Source: Ignavibacteriota bacterium (GTDB taxonomy: Bacteria > Bacteroidota > Kapaibacteriia > Palsa-1295). Taken from it: 7,247 nucleotides of DNA. The position numbers and the translations under genes are program-made. The stretch's first letter is position 1; each line of letters starts with the position of its first letter. The notes under the pieces were generated by a model. That model made no database searches. It was given only the letters and a program-made list of their open reading frames with translations, and was not told where the DNA came from. Shown one piece after another: positions 1 through 5,680 of this stretch. Location of the stretch: the NCBI GenBank assembly GCA_003151215.1, contig PLXB01000085.1, forward strand, positions 3,570 to 10,816, written 5' to 3'.

Positions 1-134
1 AAAACGCCTTGAGAATATACAAACTCACCAGTATCAACACCCGTCAATAACGAAAGTTACAACTATCCTTCACCGGGAGCCACATATGCCTCCTCACTGT
101 TACATTCCCGCTAATTTTTTACTTTTTACCTGTT
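1..134. other. Leader region with no supported gene
   Basis: No gene can be supported here. A plus-strand reading frame is open from the window edge to a TAA at 48-50 and could be the last 15 codons of an upstream gene, but this is too short to judge. A second frame is open from base 2 to about 155 but has no recognisable protein character. Bases 111-128 form a T-rich stretch just before the TTG start at 135, and the region presumably carries the promoter or leader of the three-gene block that follows. I found no convincing -35/-10 pair, no Bacteroidetes-type -7 box and no purine-rich ribosome binding site. Confidence 0.3.
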
Positions 135-995
135 TTGAGCTTCTATCCACAACCTAATACTTGGCAATGCGGACCGTTTGCGCTTAAGCATGCGCTTGCC
201 ATTGTGGGGCTTTTTGTCGATGAAAAGACTATCTCCCGCGCAGCTCATACTACCCGTGGCGGCACCGATGAGAAGATGCTACGCCGCGCCGCCAAGCGTT
301 TTAAGGTCAAGCTTATTGAGATCAAGCGATTTAACGAAGATACTGCTTACCGCGCTCTGACGAAATACTTGGATTTAGGACTGCCTGTTGTGATCTGCAT
401 CAATCAATGGGCGCATTGGGTTACGATCGTGGGTTATAATGCCCGCACAAAGCGCTTTGTGGTCTTAGATAGCGAGAAAGACCCCGTTGTGCGTCTTCCA
501 TCATGGACGGAGTTAAAGCGGCGTTGGGTCTATAACGATTATCTTCGCGATGGCACTCATAAACAATATTTCGATCTCTATCCCCTTAAACCGACTTTCC
601 GTCTTCGGACGAAGGCTGATTTTTCACTAAGACGCGCACAGTTTTTGCGCCGACCGGGTAATGTATCACTTGCCGAACATTTTGATGATTATGTTACTGA
701 TATGCTCAATATCGCGCGGCCACGTTCAATGCGTGGGGATGCAAGCAAAACAATCTCTATGGCGGAGTTTTTGCGTAGGCACAGAAAGATGCTGATAGAA
801 ACAGTTGGATACTGGCATGGAGTTGTCAGCCATGCCCAACTTCGCAAAGTGCTTGATAATATGCAATTCGTTGCCGAAACATATGGACTAGTCGTTCGTG
901 AAGACGAAGAAAAAGCAACGATCGCTTCTTTTGCAGCATTACTGATGACATGGGCAACGAGCCATGATCCGGTCGAAGAGATTTATGGGATATAA
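135..995 (+). CDS. C39-like papain-fold cysteine peptidase with unknown C-terminal extension
   Basis: The first ~150 residues of this 286-residue protein look like a peptidase C39-like (papain-fold) domain. Residues 6-17 carry the block QPNTWQCGPFAL, with the putative oxyanion-hole Gln6 and nucleophile Cys12. Residues 94-101 (HWVTIVGY) supply the catalytic His94, and Asp112 in VLDS is the likely third member. These are the family's expected residues in the expected order. There is no signal peptide or membrane segment, so it should act in the cytosol. Residues ~155-286 are mostly helical-looking, rich in Arg/Lys early on, and I do not recognise them. The start is a TTG at 135: the frame is open back to a stop at 48-50, but no in-frame ATG lies upstream and the catalytic Cys follows 11 codons later. 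No clear ribosome binding site is visible. The next gene, hslV, begins 34 or 55 bp downstream on the same strand, so co-transcription is likely. The fold is fairly sure. Substrate, and whether it is a protease, transglutaminase-like enzyme or amidase, are unknown. Confidence 0.75.
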   Translation: MSFYPQPNTWQCGPFALKHALAIVGLFVDEKTISRAAHTTRGGTDEKMLRRAAKRFKVKLIEIKRFNEDTAYRALTKYLDLGLPVVICINQWAHWVTIVGYNARTKRFVVLDSEKDPVVRLPSWTELKRRWVYNDYLRDGTHKQYFDLYPLKPTFRLRTKADFSLRRAQFLRRPGNVSLAEHFDDYVTDMLNIARPRSMRGDASKTISMAEFLRRHRKMLIETVGYWHGVVSHAQLRKVLDNMQFVAETYGLVVREDEEKATIASFAALLMTWATSHDPVEEIYGI

Positions 996-1050
996 AAAGG
1001 GTGAAATATTATGACGACTTATTCGTCAAATGAAGTTGTTAGAAAAACCT

Positions 1051-1596
1051 ATGAGTACTATTCCACAACTACACGCTACCACAGTAATCGGCATTGTTCG
1101 CAACGGGAAGGCGTCGATCGGATCTGATGGACAAGTAACCTTTGGCAATACAGTCATGAAAGGTAATGCCAAAAAAGTTCGGAAACTTTATAATGGGAAT
1201 GTCCTTGCGGGGTTTGCCGGCTCGACGAGCGATGCGCTAACGCTTTTCGAAAAATTTGAAGCGAAGCTCGAAGAATTTCGAGGTAATATGCCTCGGGCTG
1301 CTGTCGAACTTGGCAAAGAGTGGCGTCTTGATAAATATCTCCGGAGGCTTGAAGCTATGCTTGCTGTCGTTAGCCGCGAAAATGCATATTTGCTTTCCGG
1401 CAATGGTGATGTGATCGAGCCGGAGCATGGCATTATTGCCATTGGTTCGGGCGGACCCTACGCGTATGCTGCTGCAAGAGCATATATGAAAAACACCGAA
1501 ATGTCCCCACAGCAGATAGTTGAAGAATCGTTAAAGATTGCCGGCGAGATATGTATTTATACGAATGCGAATCTGACAATTGAAGAACTTACGTAA
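1051..1596 (+). CDS. hslV: ATP-dependent protease subunit HslV (ClpQ)
   Basis: This is the peptidase subunit of the HslVU (ClpQY) cytosolic protease, a dodecamer of two hexameric rings that degrades proteins unfolded by HslU. The family signature is unmistakable: [11 protein letters not shown] followed by [24 protein letters not shown], then GFAGST, the [15 protein letters not shown] block, GNGDVIEPE and AIGSGGPYA. Counting from the mature Thr1, Asp17 and Lys33 fall exactly where the N-terminal-nucleophile active site needs them, and the conserved Ser of GSGG is present. I chose the ATG at 1051, giving 181 residues and a nine-residue propeptide (MSTIPQLHA) before Thr1. An in-frame ATG at 1030 would add seven residues. 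Neither has a strong Shine-Dalgarno, but 1051 is preceded by an A/G-rich AGAAAAA. The gene lies between the C39-like gene and hslU on the same strand, 56 bp before hslU. Heat-shock control is usual for the family, but I see no element proving it here. Confidence 0.97.
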   Translation: MSTIPQLHATTVIGIVRNGKASIGSDGQVTFGNTVMKGNAKKVRKLYNGNVLAGFAGSTSDALTLFEKFEAKLEEFRGNMPRAAVELGKEWRLDKYLRRLEAMLAVVSRENAYLLSGNGDVIEPEHGIIAIGSGGPYAYAAARAYMKNTEMSPQQIVEESLKIAGEICIYTNANLTIEELT

Positions 1597-1652
1597 TTAC
1601 TCGGTAGAGACATATCAAAATTGTGTTTCCGCCGAGCTCTTATTAGATAAAT

Positions 1653-3158
1653 ATGGAAGAATTTGTTACGAAATCTGAAACGGAAAAGAAAGAAAAGCCA
1701 GCACAAGTTCATAAGGTCCTGACTCCTCATGAGATCGTACGGGAGTTGGATAAATATATTATCGGACAGGATAATGCGAAACGCTCTGTTGCGATTGCCT
1801 TGCGCAATCGCTGGCGCCGCCAGCAGGTTGAGGGTTCGATGCGTGAAGAGATCATGCCGAATAACATAATTCTCATCGGTCCTACTGGAGTGGGCAAAAC
1901 AGAAATTGCGCGTAGGCTTGCAAAACTTTCCGGTGCACCTTTTATTAAAGTTGAAGCAACAAAATATACAGAAGTCGGATACGTCGGGCGTGATGTGGAA
2001 TCGATGGTACGCGATCTTACGGATATAGCAGTGATGATGGTACGCTCTGAGATGCTGAAAGTTGTCGAAGAAAAAGCACGGGATCTTGCCGATGAAAGAA
2101 TACTCGATATCCTTGTTCCTGAATCTCCGATACAGCAAACAAATCCATTAGATCAAATGGATATGAAGCAGTTCGGATTTCTAAAAGTAATGGAAGATGG
2201 GGGTAAGAAAGAGCAGGAACCTGATGTCAATGGAGAGGCCGGAAAGCGCGAAGCTGCGGCAAACCAACGGACGCGGTTACGGTTTCGGAAAAAAGTGAAA
2301 TCTGGAGAAATTGACGATAAAGAGATCGAGATCGAAGTTTCACAGATGCCGCCTATTGCTTCGATGCAGATCATGGGGCCAATCGGCGGCGGCGGGATGG
2401 ATGAGATCGCGCAGAACCTTCAGGATGCGATGAGCAACATCATGCCGAAGAAAACGAAATCCCGCAGAGTTACGATCAAAGAAGCCCGGCAAATTTTTAT
2501 TCAGGAGGAATCTGCGAAGCTTATCGATCAGGAAGCGCTCACAAAAGAAGCGATTGACCGAGTAGAAAATAATGGCATCATCTTCATCGATGAGATCGAT
2601 AAAATAGCGGGAAAATCCAAAGAGGGGGGCCCGGATGTTTCGCGCGAAGGAGTTCAGCGGGACTTACTTCCGATTGTCGAAGGTTCAAGTGTTGGTACCC
2701 GTTACGGAGTTGTACGAACCGATCACGTTCTCTTTATTGCAAGCGGAGCATTCCATGTTTCAAAACCAAGCGATCTGATTCCGGAAATGCAAGGGCGTTT
2801 CCCGATACGCGTCGAACTCGAAAGTCTGACGCAGGATGATTTTGTCAAGATCCTGACGCAGCCGGAGAATGCATTGCTCAAGCAATACATTGCTATGTTA
2901 AAAGCTGAAGGTGTTGACATTGAATTTACCGAAGAGGCGATTGCCGCCATTGCCCGCATCGCCTTCGAAGTCAACGAATCGGTTGAGAATATCGGCGCAC
3001 GCAGGCTCCATACCATCCTTACGACACTCTTAGAACAGATCCTTTTCGATGTGCCGGATATTATTACCGAGAAGCTTATTCAGATCACTGCCGAGATCGT
3101 CAATGAGAAATTAGAGAAGATCGTAAGGAACAGGGATTTAAGCAGATATATACTGTAG
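1653..3158 (+). CDS. hslU: HslU (ClpY) AAA+ unfoldase of the HslVU protease
   Basis: This hexameric AAA+ ATPase recognises, unfolds and threads substrates into HslV. All hallmarks are present in its 501 residues. These are the N-terminal block IVRELDKYIIGQDNAKRSVA (28-47), Walker A GPTGVGKT (76-83), pore loop GYVGRD (109-114), Walker B IIFIDEID (309-316) and sensor 1 FIASGAF (361-367). They continue with the arginine-finger region QGRFPIRVEL (380-389), sensor 2 ENIGARRLHT (445-454) and the C-terminal tail RDLSRYIL, which docks into HslV. The protein is longer than the ~443-residue E. coli HslU for two reasons: about 20 extra charged residues precede the LTPHEIV block, and the substrate-binding I domain carries a longer Gln/Lys/Glu-rich linker (about residues 156-210). 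It starts at ATG 1653, 56 bp after hslV, with no obvious Shine-Dalgarno. Its TAG stop lies 3 bp from the stop of the convergent minus-strand gene. The identification is secure, and function with the adjacent HslV is expected. Confidence 0.98.
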   Translation: MEEFVTKSETEKKEKPAQVHKVLTPHEIVRELDKYIIGQDNAKRSVAIALRNRWRRQQVEGSMREEIMPNNIILIGPTGVGKTEIARRLAKLSGAPFIKVEATKYTEVGYVGRDVESMVRDLTDIAVMMVRSEMLKVVEEKARDLADERILDILVPESPIQQTNPLDQMDMKQFGFLKVMEDGGKKEQEPDVNGEAGKREAAANQRTRLRFRKKVKSGEIDDKEIEIEVSQMPPIASMQIMGPIGGGGMDEIAQNLQDAMSNIMPKKTKSRRVTIKEARQIFIQEESAKLIDQEALTKEAIDRVENNGIIFIDEIDKIAGKSKEGGPDVSREGVQRDLLPIVEGSSVGTRYGVVRTDHVLFIASGAFHVSKPSDLIPEMQGRFPIRVELESLTQDDFVKILTQPENALLKQYIAMLKAEGVDIEFTEEAIAAIARIAFEVNESVENIGARRLHTILTTLLEQILFDVPDIITEKLIQITAEIVNEKLEKIVRNRDLSRYIL

Positions 3159-3161
3159 AAT

Positions 3162-5540
3162 TTATTTTGTAAGGATAATTTTTTTCGTCAAGTTCGTATT
3201 TCCTGTTTGGAGTCTACAAAAATATTCGCCAGCAGAAAGTCCGGTCGCATCATATGTTATATCGTGAAGACCTTCATTTTGATATCCTTTAACGAGTTCA
3301 GCCACCCTTTTTCCAAAAACATCGAAAATAGAAAGTGTAACGATTTCTGAAGTCGGAAGTGTAAATGTAAGATGGGTGATGTTTTCAACTAAATTAGGTA
3401 AGACCTCCAAAGAAATTGAAACAGCTTCCTTTGGAGTATTTACACTATTTTGCCAACTATCGATCGGGAAGTGCCAGAAGATCAATGCGCCGATACCCCG
3501 GCTTGATTTTAGCCAGGGCCCTTCATAAAATACGGAATCGCTACCGTTGTAATACCTGTCAGGTATATGGGAGATAGATGTTGCTTTTGAAGGCAAGAAC
3601 AACTTGAGAAAGACAGAATCTCCATTAAAACGAATCGATTCGATCTTTCCAAGTTCATCGTCGGGGTAAAAATAATCTTTGAGTGTTGCGAATATTCCGC
3701 CGACTGTTGTATCATTGGTAGAAGAAATGCCGCAGTTATGAGGAGTAAAAATAAGTGCAATTTCATTTTTTTGAGGAGTTGTAAAGAATGCCTTTTTGAT
3801 ATTTGGCGATATTATTCCGATAGTATCGGTTGAACCATAAAAATCATAAGCAAGGGTGGGAAAGATTTGATCGGAAATACCAGAGAACCCATCGTCATGG
3901 AAATGACAGCCGTCCTGATTTGGAAACATTGTTGAAGATATCGATGTAATTCCGGGAAGTGAATCTTGCATCGTACGAAATAATTCGCGCAATGGCTGAT
4001 CATAAAGATCCACGCAGAAAGCGGGACGAAGTTGAATAACATAACATTTTTGAAATCCGGGAAAATCCTCGTGCCAGTTTCTGTAGAGTGTTTTAAAATT
4101 ATCGTAATAATGATCGACAAGGTCAAGTTCACCGTGATACCAAATAATTGCTTTTACAGCGCTAGTGATATTTGCCTTCTGAGCACGGTAAAGCAATCTT
4201 CCGTAGATTGTTTCTAAGCTTAAAGGGAATAAGGTATCACGCAAATGATGAATAAGAACTGTGCCGCTCAAGCCTCCGTCGATGATACAGGACGGCATCT
4301 GTTCTTGCTCGACTAAATGTTTTTGCAACATTAATCCCCATCCACTCACTGACGGTCCATCGCCCCATAATGCGGCTGTAGAAAGTGCCCACATAGTATC
4401 TCGGATATTCTGAGAAAAATTTACGCCGAATGTCCTGCAGAATTCATTTTGATAGGGAACAGTGTAATATCCGAAAGTGGAATTCGATTCTCCACAAATA
4501 AAATACACATCTCCGCATGTAATATTATTTCTATCTGCGATGATGGTATCCGATCCATTTCTTTTAAGACGTACAAGAAAATGATATTCACTTAATTCTG
4601 CATGGATCTTCGGAGCAAAGGTAAATGGAGCCTTTCCCTCCGAATAAAGTAACTCTGCAGATTGGTGAGTATCTAGTAAGCCGTTCTTAAAAACATCTAA
4701 GTATATAGAATCATACACGGTATTATAAATAGTGCCGCTGACTGGCACAATAGCAGAATCATCAGATCCTCTGGGATATAGTTGGAGATTCACAGGAAGA
4801 GAGAAAAAAGTACTGTCGGGCTTGGGAACTGCTTTGCCGAGAGGGATATTATATTTCGCTCGAAGAGAAGATTCAAATTGAGCGCGCTCCTTCTCGCTGA
4901 GTTGTCTGTCAAATAGGGTAAGTTCGGCAATTGCACCGTTAAGGGTGTAACTTCCGCGAAAGGCGCCAACATAGATAAGTGAATCACTACTGTTCGATTT
5001 TATAAACAGCGAATCTCCCGATTGACCGTTCACATATATCTTGGCTTGCGCATTCGCCTCGGAATATCGAACAGTGATGATTGCAAAATTTGAATCTATC
5101 TTTAGAGAAGATTTAGCTATAAATAAGAAATCACCATGAACTACACGGGGATACATATCTCCTGCAAAATAGAACGCGTGGTCAGTGCCGGAGATGATAT
5201 TATTTACCGCAGTTGTGTCATCAATCCGGACGACAGCAATAATAGTATAATCTTTACTATGAGGAAAGACCGAAGGACCGATAAAATATTCACCATTACC
5301 GTGAAATTTGACGGCTGAATGTCCATTGAGCACATTCTTCGTCAGTAAAGGTTGTGATGAACTATTATTTTGACTAACGGAATTGCCTTTGCCGCTCTGA
5401 TCGATCCATTGTGATACTATTCCTTGTGTTTGTACTATTCCGCTATCTGCTTGAAGCCACAAGATCAAACCGCTCGGGACTTGTGCATAAATAGTCCATG
5501 GTACAAAGAGAATCAAGAAAAAAAGAGTGTATCTTTTCAT
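3162..5540 (-). CDS. Secreted LamG + SASA-type esterase with type IX sorting domain
   Basis: This is a 792-residue secreted protein, numbered from the ATG at 5540. Residues 1-20 (MKRYTLFFLILFVPWTIYAQ) form a classic signal peptide. Residues ~21-235 resemble a concanavalin/LamG jellyroll (GLILWLQADSG, WIDQSGKGN, AKIYVNGQSGD, IAELTLFDRQLSEKE). Residues ~245-570 are a SASA-type (sialate O-acetylesterase-like, SGNH hydrolase) module. Its nucleophile motif is GESNS with Ser352, its WYHGE block is at 467-471, and a DGCHFH motif supplies Asp543 and His546 in DxxH form. Residues ~571-705 are a beta-rich domain. Residues ~707-792 are a type IX (Por) sorting domain with LSIFDVFGKRVAEL, DATGLSAGEYFCRL and a final KKIILTK. 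The expected path is Sec export, then type IX export to the cell surface or medium. The likely role is removing acyl (acetyl) groups from a carbohydrate; the substrate is unknown. A TTG at 5558 would add six residues before the signal peptide and is less likely. The nucleophile block reads GESN instead of the usual GQSN. A divergent paralogue lies next door. Confidence 0.85.
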   Translation of the reverse strand: MKRYTLFFLILFVPWTIYAQVPSGLILWLQADSGIVQTQGIVSQWIDQSGKGNSVSQNNSSSQPLLTKNVLNGHSAVKFHGNGEYFIGPSVFPHSKDYTIIAVVRIDDTTAVNNIISGTDHAFYFAGDMYPRVVHGDFLFIAKSSLKIDSNFAIITVRYSEANAQAKIYVNGQSGDSLFIKSNSSDSLIYVGAFRGSYTLNGAIAELTLFDRQLSEKERAQFESSLRAKYNIPLGKAVPKPDSTFFSLPVNLQLYPRGSDDSAIVPVSGTIYNTVYDSIYLDVFKNGLLDTHQSAELLYSEGKAPFTFAPKIHAELSEYHFLVRLKRNGSDTIIADRNNITCGDVYFICGESNSTFGYYTVPYQNEFCRTFGVNFSQNIRDTMWALSTAALWGDGPSVSGWGLMLQKHLVEQEQMPSCIIDGGLSGTVLIHHLRDTLFPLSLETIYGRLLYRAQKANITSAVKAIIWYHGELDLVDHYYDNFKTLYRNWHEDFPGFQKCYVIQLRPAFCVDLYDQPLRELFRTMQDSLPGITSISSTMFPNQDGCHFHDDGFSGISDQIFPTLAYDFYGSTDTIGIISPNIKKAFFTTPQKNEIALIFTPHNCGISSTNDTTVGGIFATLKDYFYPDDELGKIESIRFNGDSVFLKLFLPSKATSISHIPDRYYNGSDSVFYEGPWLKSSRGIGALIFWHFPIDSWQNSVNTPKEAVSISLEVLPNLVENITHLTFTLPTSEIVTLSIFDVFGKRVAELVKGYQNEGLHDITYDATGLSAGEYFCRLQTGNTNLTKKIILTK

Positions 5541-5680
5541 TTTAAAAGTTAGGTACAATTGCCCGTTTTAAGGTTATCTTAACGCTGTCTAATTTCATGC
5601 AGTTCATTGAAATGGGGGCACTTTTTTTTTACCCTCATTTATGGATTGAATCTACTACCCAAGTTCGTTCTTCTAATCAT
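5541..5680. promoter_or_regulatory. Divergent intergenic region between two esterase genes
   Basis: These 140 bp separate the starts of two divergently transcribed paralogous genes, so the promoters of both should lie here; this follows from gene layout. I could not identify a convincing -35/-10 pair or Bacteroidetes -33/-7 boxes on either strand. The region is AT-rich and contains a nine-T run and an in-frame ATG at 5612 that could be an alternative start of the plus-strand gene. Neither start codon (5540 minus, 5681 plus) has a strong Shine-Dalgarno, which is common in this group of bacteria. Confidence 0.35.
5622..5630 (+). repeat. Homopolymeric run of nine T
   Basis: Nine consecutive T follow a C at 5621 in the divergent intergenic region. 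If the downstream gene starts at ATG 5681, the run is upstream and could only affect promoter geometry or the leader. If it starts at ATG 5612, the run falls inside codons 4-7 (Leu-Phe-Phe-Tyr) and any slippage would shift the frame. It is directly visible; its function is not. Confidence 0.6.

Noticed and set aside
2..155. Open plus-strand frame from the window edge to a TAA near 155.
   Set aside because: The translation shows no domain-like pattern and overlaps the start of the C39-like gene; length alone does not support it.
1011..1127. A 38-codon plus-strand ORF starting at ATG 1011, preceded by an AAAAAGGG-like purine tract.
   Set aside because: It overlaps the start of hslV in another frame, has no recognisable protein character, and ends quickly. 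The purine tract may simply help translation of the operon.
1600..1636. Inverted repeat CTCGG / CCGAG in the hslV-hslU gap.
   Set aside because: Only five base pairs with a loop of about 27 bases and no T-run after it; not a credible terminator or riboswitch.
1557..2138. A 193-codon minus-strand ORF across the end of hslV and the start of hslU.
   Set aside because: It lies antisense to two certain genes, and its translation is low-complexity and Phe/Arg/Cys-rich, as expected of a shadow frame.
3509..4132. Minus-strand ORFs of 85 and 106 codons inside the esterase gene.
   Set aside because: They are out-of-frame shadows of the 792-residue secreted protein, whose own frame shows clear conserved motifs throughout.
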